Origin: JBGCDD01 sp045105075
GTDB taxonomy: Bacteria; Pseudomonadota; Alphaproteobacteria; Rhodobacterales; Rhodobacteraceae
Assembly: GCA_045105075.1 (NCBI GenBank)
Contig: JBGCDD010000237.1
Span: 1 to 26,549 of the forward strand
Reading direction: 5' to 3'
Length of the DNA stretch: 26,549 nt
Positions 15,912 to 23,687 of the stretch are shown one piece after another. The notes beneath the pieces were generated by a model. It was not told the DNA's origin. It searched no databases and was given only the letters and a program-made list of their open reading frames with translations. The number at the start of each line of letters is the position of its first letter. Within the stretch, counting starts at the first letter, position 1. A program made the position numbers and the translations under genes.

Positions 15912-16883
15912 ATGAAACTGAGCACAATTCTGGCCGCAACCGTGGCCGCAACAGCCCTGAGCGGCGCCGCAAACGCCGAAAAATGGGACATGCCGATGGC
16001 CTATTCAGCGACCAACTTCCATTCCGAAATGGGCGTGGTTTTCGCCGACAAAGCGCGCGAATACACCAATGGCGCCGTCGACATCACCGTACATCCCGGC
16101 GGGTCGCTGTTCAAAGGCGGCGAGATCCAGCGCGCAATCCAGACCGGTCAGGTCAACATCGGCGAGCGTTTCATGTCGGCCCACGCCAACGAGGCCCCGA
16201 TCCTCGGTTGGGACAATTTGCCCTTTGTTGCAACATCTTACGAGGCCAACGACAAGCTGTGGGCCGCCGCCAAGGACACCGTCAACGCAGCCCTGTCCGA
16301 TCTGAACTTGGTGGCGCTTTACACCTGCCCATGGCCGGGTCAGGGCTTTTACTTCAACAAAGAAGTCGGCTCGTCCAGCGACACCCAAGGCGTCAAATTC
16401 CGCAGCTACAACAGCGCCACCGCCACCTTCGCCGAAGAGCTGGGCATGATCCCGGTACAGGTCGAAGCAGCTGAATTGTCGCAAGCGCTGGCCACCGGCG
16501 TAGCCGAGGCGTTTATTTCTTCTGGTTCGACAGGTTACGACCGCAAAGTGTGGGAGCACCTGAGCCATTACTACAAGGTCAACGCCTGGCTGCCGCGCAA
16601 CTATGTGATGGTCAACAAACAGGCCTGGGACGGTCTTGACGGTGCCGCGCAGGCCGGTCTGCAAAAAGCGGCCGATGAAACCGGCGCCGCCTGTTCTGCC
16701 AAATCGTCCGAACTGGCGGGATGGTATTTCGAGCAGCTTCAGGCCAATGGCATGAAAGTCGAAGACGCCGGCCCCGATTTCCTGGCCGAGCTGGAAACCA
16801 TCGGCGCCAAGATGCAATCGGATTGGCTGGCAACCGTTGGCGACGACGGTCAGGCCATCCTTGACGCCTTCAACGCCGACTAA
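15912..16883 (+). CDS. dctP: TRAP transporter solute-binding protein (DctP family)
   Basis: A 323-residue periplasmic binding protein. The signal peptide MKLSTILAATVAATALSGAANA is cleaved before EKW. The mature part follows the DctP pattern: an early F-A-D-K-A-R-E-Y-T-N-G segment, the L-F-K-G-G-E-I-Q-R-A-I-Q-T-G-Q-V segment and the central K-F-R-S-Y motif, whose Arg normally binds the ligand carboxylate (near residue 163). This predicts a carboxylate-bearing ligand, without naming it. The ATG at 15912 has AGAGGA 7 bases upstream; the frame stays open further upstream but that part overlaps the preceding gene. A strong hairpin follows the stop, which fits the usual excess of binding protein over membrane subunits. 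Confidence 0.93.
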   Translation: MKLSTILAATVAATALSGAANAEKWDMPMAYSATNFHSEMGVVFADKAREYTNGAVDITVHPGGSLFKGGEIQRAIQTGQVNIGERFMSAHANEAPILGWDNLPFVATSYEANDKLWAAAKDTVNAALSDLNLVALYTCPWPGQGFYFNKEVGSSSDTQGVKFRSYNSATATFAEELGMIPVQVEAAELSQALATGVAEAFISSGSTGYDRKVWEHLSHYYKVNAWLPRNYVMVNKQAWDGLDGAAQAGLQKAADETGAACSAKSSELAGWYFEQLQANGMKVEDAGPDFLAELETIGAKMQSDWLATVGDDGQAILDAFNAD

Positions 16884-16888
16884 ACCTA

Positions 16889-16918
16889 TTGGGTGGCCAC
16901 TTTAACAAGGCCACCCAA
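16889..16918 (+). promoter_or_regulatory. Perfect 10-bp hairpin between dctP and dctQ
   Basis: TTGGGTGGCC (16889-16898) and GGCCACCCAA (16909-16918) are exact inverted copies around a 10-base loop, starting five bases after the dctP stop. No T-run follows, so it is not a standard full terminator. It is best read as an mRNA 3'-end stabiliser or partial attenuator that raises DctP levels relative to DctQM. Confidence 0.8.
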
Positions 16919-16942
16919 CCCCCTGTTTTCAAAGGACAGATG

Positions 16943-17656
16943 ATGAGAGACTGGCCCCTTCTTGTGGGACTGCCGCTTTGGGCGTGGCTGTTCGTGATTC
17001 CGACGCTTTTTGCCGCCCTGTGCGGGCTGTGGCGTGCGCCCATGGGCCGCGTGATGCGCCCGATCTGGGCCGTGCTCGACCGGGTCTATCTGGCCTCGGG
17101 CGTTTTGGCGTCGGTGTTCATGGTGATCATCCTGCTGCTGATCGTGGCACAAATGATCGCGCGCTGGTCCAACATCGCCTTTCCCGGCTCGACCGAATTC
17201 GCCGGTTACGCCATGGCCGCCACGTCGTTTTTCGCGCTGGCCTACGCGCTGAACCGCGGCTCGCATATTCGCGTGTCGATTTTCCTTAACATGAACCGGC
17301 ACACAAGGTTCTGGATGGACGCTTTTGCGCTGCTGATCGCCGCCATCACCGCCACCTATTTCGCCCGCTATGCGGTGAAAACCAACATCTTCTCGAAAAT
17401 CCTGAACGACCGCACCCAGGGCACCGACATGGTGCCGGAATGGGTGCTCAGCCTCTTTGCGATGTTCAAAACCGCGCCCAGCCAGTGGGGCGAGCTCTGG
17501 GCCAAAACCGGCGACGCTTGGGTCTTCACCCCGGTCTGGTTGCCGCAATTGCCGATGTCGATCGGCACCATCCTGCTGGCCATCGCACTGTGGGACAACT
17601 TGACCCGCCTGCTGATCACCCATGAAAACGCCATGAAGGGGGAGGCCGTCGCATGA
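16943..17656 (+). CDS. dctQ: TRAP transporter small membrane subunit (DctQ family), enlarged
   Basis: A 237-residue membrane protein. The core matches DctQ: a segment at about 50-75 (LASGVLASVFMVIILLLIVAQ), R-W-S-N-I-A-F-P-G-S-T-E-F-A-G-Y, then L-N-R-G-S-H-I-R-V-S-I-F, and a last membrane helix near 205-225. DctQ holds and supports the large subunit DctM. Two features are unusual: an extra hydrophobic segment at the very N-terminus (about 5-28) and a polar insert of about 50 residues before the last helix (SKILNDRTQGTDMV ... GDAWVFTP). Typical DctQ proteins have four helices and about 160-190 residues. The start is taken as the second of two adjacent ATGs (16943) because AAAGGA lies six bases before it; 16940 is the alternative. 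It overlaps dctM by ATGA. Confidence 0.88.
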   Translation: MRDWPLLVGLPLWAWLFVIPTLFAALCGLWRAPMGRVMRPIWAVLDRVYLASGVLASVFMVIILLLIVAQMIARWSNIAFPGSTEFAGYAMAATSFFALAYALNRGSHIRVSIFLNMNRHTRFWMDAFALLIAAITATYFARYAVKTNIFSKILNDRTQGTDMVPEWVLSLFAMFKTAPSQWGELWAKTGDAWVFTPVWLPQLPMSIGTILLAIALWDNLTRLLITHENAMKGEAVA

Positions 17657-18963
17657 CCGAGCTTTACGCCACCGTCATCTTTCTCTTTGTCCTGTTTGCC
17701 CTGCTGGGCAGTTCGGTTTGGGTGGGTCTTGCGCTGATGGGCGTCGCCTGGGTTGGGATGGAACTGTTCACCTCACGCCCTGCCGGTGACGCCATGCTGA
17801 CCACGATATGGACCGGCGCCAGCAGCTGGACCCTGACCGCGCTGCCGCTGTTCATCTGGATGGGCGAGATCCTCTATCGCACCCGCCTATCCGAGGACAT
17901 GTTTCGCGGTCTGGCCCCGTGGTTGCGCAAATTGCCCGGCGGCTTGTTGCACACCAACATTGCCGGATGCACGATTTTCGCAGCCGTTTCAGGCTCTTCT
18001 GCGGCGACGCTCACAACTGTGGGCAAGATGTCGATCCCCGAATTGCGCGCGCGCGGATATCCTGAATACATGATCATTGGCACGCTGGCCGGCGCCGCCA
18101 CGCTGGGTCTGATGATCCCGCCCTCGCTGACCCTGATCGTTTACGGCGTCACCATCAACGAATCCATCACCAAGCTGTTCATGGCCGGAATCATCCCCGG
18201 GCTGGTGCTGGCCAGCCTGTTTGCCAGTTATATCATTGCCTGGCACTTTCTGCGCCCCAGCGAACATGCCCGCCCGGAACCCGAAATGTCGCTGGGCGAG
18301 ATGTTTGCCGAGAGCCGCTTTCTGATCCCGGTGCTGGCGCTGGTGTTTCTGGTGATCGGGTCGATGTATTTCGGCTGGGCCACCGCAACCGAAGCCGCCG
18401 CCGTTGGCGTGCTGGGCGCGCTGGCGCTGGCCGCGATCCAACGCTCGCTGACCTGGTCGACCTTCCGTGAAAGCCTGATGGGGGCCACTTGCACGTCGGC
18501 CATGATCGCGCTGATCCTGATGGGCGCGTCGTTCCTGTCGCTGGCCATGGGCTTCACCGGTCTGCCCCGCGCGCTGGCCGCGTGGATCGATCAGATGAAC
18601 CTGTCACCGCTGGTGCTGATCGCCGCGCTCACCGTGTTCTATGTGATCCTGGGCATGTTTCTCGATGGCATCAGCTCGGTTGTGCTCACCATGGCCATCG
18701 TCGAGCCGATGATCCGTCAGGCCGGCATCGACGTGATCTGGTTTGGCATATTCATCGTCGTCGTCGTCGAAATGGCCCAGGTCACGCCGCCGATCGGGTT
18801 CAACCTGTTCGTGCTGCAAGGCATGACCAATCACGAGATCAGCTATATCGCCAAAACCGCGATACCCATGGTGGGCTTGATGCTGCTGATGGTGATCATT
18901 CTGGTGGTCTGGCCGGAACTGGCCACGTGGTTGCCTGACAACATCCGCAAGTCGCCGGGCTAA
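17653..18963 (+). CDS. dctM: TRAP transporter large membrane subunit (DctM family)
   Basis: A 436-residue permease with about twelve hydrophobic segments. Family marks include W-M-G-E-I-L near residue 71, the A-A-V-S-G-S-S-A-A-T segment (about 110-120), G-L-M-I-P-P-S-L-T-L-I-V-Y-G (about 151-165), the later S-S-V-V-L-T segment, and T-P-P-I-G-F-N-L-F near the C-terminus. DctM is the Na+-driven transport subunit that receives substrate from DctP. Translation starts at the ATGA overlap with dctQ, behind a strong GGGGGAGG site about 7 bases upstream. Its stop overlaps the start of the next permease gene (TAATG). Confidence 0.95.
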   Translation: MTELYATVIFLFVLFALLGSSVWVGLALMGVAWVGMELFTSRPAGDAMLTTIWTGASSWTLTALPLFIWMGEILYRTRLSEDMFRGLAPWLRKLPGGLLHTNIAGCTIFAAVSGSSAATLTTVGKMSIPELRARGYPEYMIIGTLAGAATLGLMIPPSLTLIVYGVTINESITKLFMAGIIPGLVLASLFASYIIAWHFLRPSEHARPEPEMSLGEMFAESRFLIPVLALVFLVIGSMYFGWATATEAAAVGVLGALALAAIQRSLTWSTFRESLMGATCTSAMIALILMGASFLSLAMGFTGLPRALAAWIDQMNLSPLVLIAALTVFYVILGMFLDGISSVVLTMAIVEPMIRQAGIDVIWFGIFIVVVVEMAQVTPPIGFNLFVLQGMTNHEISYIAKTAIPMVGLMLLMVIILVVWPELATWLPDNIRKSPG

Positions 18964-19886
18964 TGCTGGCGCTTGCCGCACGCCACGGGCGGCTGGTGCT
19001 GATTGCCGGGCTTGTGGCCGGCGTGGCCTTGCCCGGTCTGGCCCAGGTGATGTCGCGCTACATCCCGGAAATGGTCGCGCTGATCATGTTTCTGGGCACC
19101 TTGCGCCTGTCGCCGCGTGATCTGCGCGATTTGCGTACGCGTTTGGGGCGGGCCTGCGCCGTGGTGCTGGCGCTACAACTGGCGCTACCTCTGGCGTTGA
19201 TCGCGGTTTTTGCGCTGTTTGGAGCACTAAACTCCCCGCTCGCCATGGCTTTGGTGTTGCTGGCCGCCGCGCCCTCAATCGTCGGCAGCCCCAACATCGC
19301 AGCACTGATGGGCCTGCCCGCCGCGCCCGCGATGCAGTTGCTGGTGCTGGGCACGCTGATCTTGCCGGTGACCATCCTGCCGCTGTTCTGGCTGATGCCT
19401 GCATTGGGCGGGTTTGAAACAGTGCTTTGGGCCGCGTTGCGTCTGCTCGCGCTGATCCTTGTGGCCGGTGGCGGTGCGCTGGCGCTGCGGGCCGCGCTGT
19501 TGCCCAACCCGTCTGAAGCGGCCCGCACACGCCTTGATGGCGCCTCGGTCATTGGGTTGGCGGTGTTTGTGATCGGACTGATGCCGGCACTGTCGGGCGC
19601 GGTTGGGTCCGCTCCGCTGCAGTTGGTGTTCTGGATGATCGTGGTCTTTGTCGCCAATTTCGGCGCGCAAATCCTGTGTTACCGCTTTGGATCACCCTTG
19701 GGCGACGCCCGTGGCCCCACCGCGCTGGTCGCCGGCAACCGCAATGTATCGCTGTTTTTCGCCGCCCTGCCAGGCGATCTTATGGCGCCTTTGCTGCTGT
19801 TTCTGGGCTGTTATCAAGTGCCAATGTTCCTGACACCAATCCTGATGGGTTGGCTTTACCGCAGCCGCGCTGGCAGCGCCGCATAA
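18963..19886 (+). CDS. Bile-acid:Na+ symporter-like (BASS/SBF superfamily) permease
   Basis: A 307-residue membrane protein with nine or ten hydrophobic segments. The sequence M-F-L-G-T-L-R-L-S near residue 42, the P-S-I-V-G-S-P-N-I-A-A-L-M-G-L-P segment (about 100-115) and the G-N-R-N-V-S-L-F-F-A-A-L-P segment (near 257-270) fit the twofold BASS fold with its two crossover motifs. Members carry bile acids, pyruvate, pantoate or other organic anions with Na+. It begins in the TAATG overlap with dctM, so it is co-translated with the TRAP system; it may export a product or be a second uptake route. Its last 31 bases overlap the P450 gene on the other strand. The call is by pattern; a divergent AEC-like permease is the alternative. 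Confidence 0.75.
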   Translation: MLALAARHGRLVLIAGLVAGVALPGLAQVMSRYIPEMVALIMFLGTLRLSPRDLRDLRTRLGRACAVVLALQLALPLALIAVFALFGALNSPLAMALVLLAAAPSIVGSPNIAALMGLPAAPAMQLLVLGTLILPVTILPLFWLMPALGGFETVLWAALRLLALILVAGGGALALRAALLPNPSEAARTRLDGASVIGLAVFVIGLMPALSGAVGSAPLQLVFWMIVVFVANFGAQILCYRFGSPLGDARGPTALVAGNRNVSLFFAALPGDLMAPLLLFLGCYQVPMFLTPILMGWLYRSRAGSAA

Positions 19887-21055
19887 CCGCGAAACCGCAT
19901 GCGCCCGCCCGGCACACGGCCCGGTTCCAGCACGTAATCAGGGAAGCGTGCCAAAAACCGCGACACGGCGATCCGCCCCTCCATCCGCGCCAGCGTCAGC
20001 CCGACACACACGTGCGGGCCGCCGGCAAAGGCCAGATGGCGGTTGGGTTTGCGGGTGATGTCCATGCGCGCGGGGTCGTCAAACACGTCCGGATCGCGGT
20101 TGGCGGCCCCAATGACCAGATGCAGGTTGGTGCCTTTGGCGATTCGCACCCCGCCAATCTCCACCTCAGCCGTGGTTTCGCGGTTACCCAACTGGTTGGG
20201 CGAGCGCAAACGCAGGAATTCCTCGACCGCAGGTGCAATCAGATCGGGCTGCGCCAACAACAGCGCCTTTTGATCCGGGTGATCATGCAGCAAAGCCAGC
20301 CCGTTTCCGATCAGATTGGTTGTGGTCTCGTGGCCGGCATTGAGAATGAAGATACAGTTCTGGATCAGCTCGATTTCGCTTAATTGTTCATCCGCGCCCT
20401 CGCCCCGGATCAACCGGGTCAGCACGTCGGTCCCGGGATCCCCCGGCGCCACGCGACGCCGCGCGATCAGATCACTCAGGTACGCACTGAACTCGGCCCC
20501 CGCCGCATTGCCCCGCGCCATCTGATCCTCATTCAGGCTGGGCTCCAAAGCGCCCAATATCGCCAGCGACCAGTCGCGCAGCGGCGCCCGTTCGGCCACC
20601 GGAATGTCCAGCAGATTGCCAATGATCTGAATCGGAATGGCGGCGGCAAAACCCTCGATCAGGTCCACCTGCGGCCCCATCTGATCCAGCAAATAATCGA
20701 CCGTGTCGATCAATCCCGGCTCCATCCGCGCAATCGCACGCGGCGCAAGGGCGGCCGTCATGATCTTGCGCACGCGGGTGTGCAAAGGCGGATCAGAAAA
20801 CACCAGCGACGTGGTGTGGTGTTCAAAAAGCGGCGCATCCACCCCGTATTTTGGGGCAAACACGCGCTTTTTATCCGATGAAAACAACGTGGTATCGCGA
20901 TAGATCCGGTCCAGATCGCCATGACGCGCGATCACAACCGACCCGTCGGGCTGGCGCAACACCGGCGCCTGCGCCAGCAGCCAATCATAGACCGGGAACG
21001 GGTCGTCCAGAAACCCGTCAGGCGGGTTGGCCAGATCGAACCCGGTCACGCTCAC
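19856..21055 (-). CDS. Cytochrome P450
   Basis: A 399-residue soluble bacterial P450. The heme-binding loop is F-A-G-G-P-H-V-C350-V-G, with Cys350 the axial ligand. The oxygen-activating I-helix motif is A240-G-H-E-T-T245, and the K-helix E-x-x-R is E279-F-L-R282. A further HLAF segment precedes the heme loop. It is a class I type enzyme needing a ferredoxin and reductase, none of which is encoded in this window. Its substrate is unknown; the family resembles CYP107/CYP1xx-type hydroxylases. Translation begins at GTG 21055 within GTGA, overlapping the stop of the metalloprotease gene, so the two are coupled. This pairing is unexpected. It overlaps the BASS permease gene tail to tail by 31 bases. 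Confidence 0.95.
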   Translation of the reverse strand: MSVTGFDLANPPDGFLDDPFPVYDWLLAQAPVLRQPDGSVVIARHGDLDRIYRDTTLFSSDKKRVFAPKYGVDAPLFEHHTTSLVFSDPPLHTRVRKIMTAALAPRAIARMEPGLIDTVDYLLDQMGPQVDLIEGFAAAIPIQIIGNLLDIPVAERAPLRDWSLAILGALEPSLNEDQMARGNAAGAEFSAYLSDLIARRRVAPGDPGTDVLTRLIRGEGADEQLSEIELIQNCIFILNAGHETTTNLIGNGLALLHDHPDQKALLLAQPDLIAPAVEEFLRLRSPNQLGNRETTAEVEIGGVRIAKGTNLHLVIGAANRDPDVFDDPARMDITRKPNRHLAFAGGPHVCVGLTLARMEGRIAVSRFLARFPDYVLEPGRVPGGRMRFRGYAALPARLR

Positions 21056-22680
21056 AAGATGAAATCGCCCGCCGTCAGCCCGACCGCGCCCTGCACTTCA
21101 ATGGCAAAATCAGCCACCGTGTCGCCATCGACATCGGCGCTGACAATGGTGTCACCACCGATTTCGTCGGTTACAACCGTGGCCACACCGTTCTGGAAAC
21201 TGCCATTGATCGACAGCGCAAAACTGCCCGCAATCATACCCGACAGGTCGATCACATCCAGACCCACCTCAAAGTCGATGATCCAGTCGATCAGACCGCT
21301 GCTGGCCATGCTGTCGGTGGCATTTTCAAAGATGAACGCGTCGGCGTCGCTGCCACCGGTCAGCCGGTCCCAGCCAAAACCACCCTCCAGCTGGTCCTCG
21401 CCGTCGCCGCCCTGCAATTTGTCATTGCCGCCGCCACCGATCAGCTTGTCATCTTCGCCGCCGCCCTTCAGCACATCCTTGTCCGCGCCACCAATCAGTT
21501 TGTCACGACCGCCCCCGCCCAGCAGCAGGTCTTCGCCGTCTTCGCCCTCAAGGATGTCGCGATTGGATCCGCCGCGCAGCTCGTCGTCATCGCCGCCACC
21601 GTTCAGCGTGTCCTTGCCGCCATTGCCCGAAAGCGTGTCGTCGCCGTCCTCGCCGCTGATGTCATCGCGCCCGCCATTGCCGGTCAGCACATTGTTGGCC
21701 GCGTTGCCCACAATCGTGTCATCGCCCGACCCGCCAATGGCGTTTTCGATCAGTGAGCGTTCGTCATCGTTGAACAGACGCGCATTGGCCACGTTGCCGC
21801 GCGCAAACACCGACGCGCCACTGCCCTGCCCGTTCAGATCGGCCAGCTGGGCGGCATCAAAGGTCGAAAACTCACCCGGCGTCAGATCGATGTTCAGGTC
21901 GGTGGCATAATTGCTCAGATCATAGGTGTCCTCGCCGTCGCCATCCCAAATGGTGCGGAAAATCCGGTTGCCCGCAGGTGTGCCATCGCCAACGCCATTG
22001 ATCGACATCTCGCCGGTCGTGGTTGAAAACGTATAAACCGTGTCGCCGCTCCAGACTTCGCCAGTGCTGGAATAGTTCGCGCCATGAAAATACTGCAAAG
22101 CGGCAATATCCAACTGCTGGTAAGTCTGCGCCCAGTCCACCACACCGGAATCATAGGAAAACGTGTCCGTGTCGCCGACATAGTCGGTATAGGTCACCAC
22201 GGTATATTCTTGTGAATCAAACCCCGAGGCCACAAAGGCCGGGGATTCATGCCCGTGATCCAGCCCCATCGCGTGGCCGATTTCGTGGGTGAAAAACAGA
22301 TAGGCCTCGTTGCCAATGGTCGGATTGTTGGTGCCGCTGCCAAAGAACCCATCACCGCCGGTTTCGCCTGTGTTGGGCAAATAGGCATAGCCACCGCCCA
22401 GCCCCACTTCCTGGGCAAAGCGCAATGTTCCCTCGGTGGTGGCGCTTTCGGTGACTTCGGTAAAGGTCAGATTGGTGAAGCTGGCGATTTCGTCCAACAC
22501 CCGTTCAACGGCCGCTTTTTGGCTGTTGCTCAAAGGGTTGACGTCATTGGTGTTCTGGTAACCGATGAACTGACCGTCGTCGGGAAAGCTGTAGGTCAGC
22601 GTGCTTGGCGCCCAATGTTGGCTGTGCAACCAAGTATAATAAACTTCATCGGTGAATGTGGTGTTGTTTACGGCAGTCAT
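21052..22680 (-). CDS. Serralysin-like M10 metalloprotease with RTX repeats; Met-turn Met replaced by Val
   Basis: A 542-residue secreted protein. The zinc motif H132-E-I-G-H136-A-M-G-L-D-H142 is complete. The Met-turn that follows should read like I-M-S-Y but reads V161-V162-T163-Y164; the Tyr is kept and the Met is a GTG codon. A D-I-A-A-L-Q-Y-F-H-G-A-N segment (191-202) and W-D-G-D-G-E-D-T-Y-D-L-S (246-257) are standard for serralysins. About 14 glycine-rich calcium-binding nonapeptides lie at 316-445, followed by a C-terminal secretion domain. There is no N-terminal signal, so type I secretion is expected, but no T1SS genes are in the window. The start is the ATG at 22680, with TTTGGAG nine bases upstream; the frame extends to a TTG at 22695 that lies inside that site. 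Confidence 0.93.
   Translation of the reverse strand: MTAVNNTTFTDEVYYTWLHSQHWAPSTLTYSFPDDGQFIGYQNTNDVNPLSNSQKAAVERVLDEIASFTNLTFTEVTESATTEGTLRFAQEVGLGGGYAYLPNTGETGGDGFFGSGTNNPTIGNEAYLFFTHEIGHAMGLDHGHESPAFVASGFDSQEYTVVTYTDYVGDTDTFSYDSGVVDWAQTYQQLDIAALQYFHGANYSSTGEVWSGDTVYTFSTTTGEMSINGVGDGTPAGNRIFRTIWDGDGEDTYDLSNYATDLNIDLTPGEFSTFDAAQLADLNGQGSGASVFARGNVANARLFNDDERSLIENAIGGSGDDTIVGNAANNVLTGNGGRDDISGEDGDDTLSGNGGKDTLNGGGDDDELRGGSNRDILEGEDGEDLLLGGGGRDKLIGGADKDVLKGGGEDDKLIGGGGNDKLQGGDGEDQLEGGFGWDRLTGGSDADAFIFENATDSMASSGLIDWIIDFEVGLDVIDLSGMIAGSFALSINGSFQNGVATVVTDEIGGDTIVSADVDGDTVADFAIEVQGAVGLTAGDFIL
21346..21735 (-). repeat. RTX calcium-binding nonapeptide repeats
   Basis: Within the metalloprotease gene, a run of imperfect 27-base units encodes G-G-x-G-x-D-x-L-x type nonapeptides (for example GGGGNDKLQ, GGDGEDQLE, GGADKDVLK). 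They form a parallel beta-roll that folds on binding extracellular calcium. Several units carry extra acidic residues or lysines, a marine-type charge pattern. The units differ enough that recent expansion is not evident. Confidence 0.92.
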
Positions 22681-22813
22681 AACAGGGTACTCCAAACGTA
22701 TAATTTACGGCCTAAAAATGTGGTAAAGAGCGGGTCTCTAATTCCACCATTGTGGGCGCAAAACCCGTTCAGAACAAGGCATCCGTCCCTTTTTGTTAGG
22801 AATAGTTAACGCA

Positions 22814-23173
22814 ATGAGCACGCCGGTTTCAAGCATCCGCAATCTGGGCCCCGCCTTTGAGCAAAGCTGCGCCGCCGCCGGGATTATGTCTGCCGAAGAG
22901 TTGCGCGCGTTGGGCGCCGACGCCGCTTATGAAAGACTGCTGCGCGCAGGCACCAAGCCTCATTTCATCGGCTATTACGTGCTGGTCATGGCCCTGCAGG
23001 GGCGCCCCTGGAACGATTGCAAGGGCGACGAGAAAAAGGCGCTCAGGGTGCGCTTTGATGCGTTAAAGGCCAGCGGACATGACAAGGGCCGCTCCGATCT
23101 GGAGGCGGCCCTTGACGCGATTGGAGTGCTGGAAAAGCCTCAGCCGACCAGTTCGAGACCGGAGAAGAAGTAA
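22814..23173 (+). CDS. Stand-alone TfoX C-terminal domain protein
   Basis: A 119-residue protein that covers the TfoX_C domain: I-R-N-L-G-P-A-F-E-Q (residues about 8-17), A-G-I-M-S-A-E-E-L-R-A-L-G-A-D-A-A-Y-E-R-L (about 22-43), then an A-L-Q-G-R-P-W-N-D stretch (about 60-70). Full-length TfoX/Sxy has an additional N-terminal domain and activates competence genes in gamma-proteobacteria. The C-terminal domain alone is helical and its role in alphaproteobacteria is unknown. The ATG at 22814 is chosen; an upstream in-frame TTG at 22793 lacks support. The last 34 bases overlap ndk tail to tail. The 133-base gap to the divergent protease gene may carry promoters for both, but no consensus is clear. 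Confidence 0.82.
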   Translation: MSTPVSSIRNLGPAFEQSCAAAGIMSAEELRALGADAAYERLLRAGTKPHFIGYYVLVMALQGRPWNDCKGDEKKALRVRFDALKASGHDKGRSDLEAALDAIGVLEKPQPTSSRPEKK

Positions 23174-23562
23174 GCAATTTCCACAGCCGCGGTTTCAGGC
23201 GCGTCCGATCCGTGCACCGAGTTTTCGCCGACGCTTTCGGCAAATTCAGCGCGGATGGTGCCGGCTGCTGCATCTGCGGGGTTGGTTGCGCCCATGATTT
23301 CGCGGTTTTTGCTGATCGCGTTTTCACCTTCCAGCACCTGCACAACCACCGGGGCCGAGCACATGAATTCGCACAATTCGCCAAAGAACGGACGCTCGGA
23401 GTGCACGCCGTAAAACACGCCGGCCTGCGCCATGGTCATTTGGATGCGCTTTTGGGCAACAACACGCAAACCGGCTTCTTCGAACTTGGCGTTGATTTTG
23501 CCAGTCAGGTTGCGGCGGGTTGCATCGGGCTTGATGATTGAAAAGGTGCGTTCCAGGGCCAT
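23140..23562 (-). CDS. ndk: Nucleoside diphosphate kinase
   Basis: A 140-residue enzyme that equalises NTP and dNTP pools by transferring the gamma phosphate through a phosphohistidine. Catalytic H117 lies in N-S-V-H-G-S-D; K11 in the T-F-S-I-I-K-P-D-A start and the R-P-F-F-G-E-L segment are all normal. The ATG at 23562 is preferred over the upstream in-frame ATG at 23601 because it gives the canonical N-terminus MALERTFSIIKPD, and GGAGA lies just upstream of it. Length matches the bacterial family. It faces the TfoX_C gene and overlaps its 3' end by 34 bases. Confidence 0.98.
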   Translation of the reverse strand: MALERTFSIIKPDATRRNLTGKINAKFEEAGLRVVAQKRIQMTMAQAGVFYGVHSERPFFGELCEFMCSAPVVVQVLEGENAISKNREIMGATNPADAAAGTIRAEFAESVGENSVHGSDAPETAAVEIAYFFSGLELVG

Positions 23563-23687
23563 CGGGCGATCTCCGGTTTTGGGGCCGGGATCTCCGGCCA
23601 TGTGTAATCCGGCGCTCGCCTAGCACGCAGACCGCCCCATGGAAAGGGCGCAGATGCCAAGGCTGGCCAGAATCGCCCGCACGGCCC

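Noticed and set aside
21346..21735. Repeat run considered as a CRISPR array or satellite DNA
   Set aside because: The units encode RTX nonapeptides in frame inside one gene; there are no identical repeats with unique spacers.
20851..21910. Long plus-strand frames opposite the protease and P450
   Set aside because: They owe their openness to the repetitive RTX coding on the other strand; products are Ser/Pro or Ala/Val-rich with no motif.
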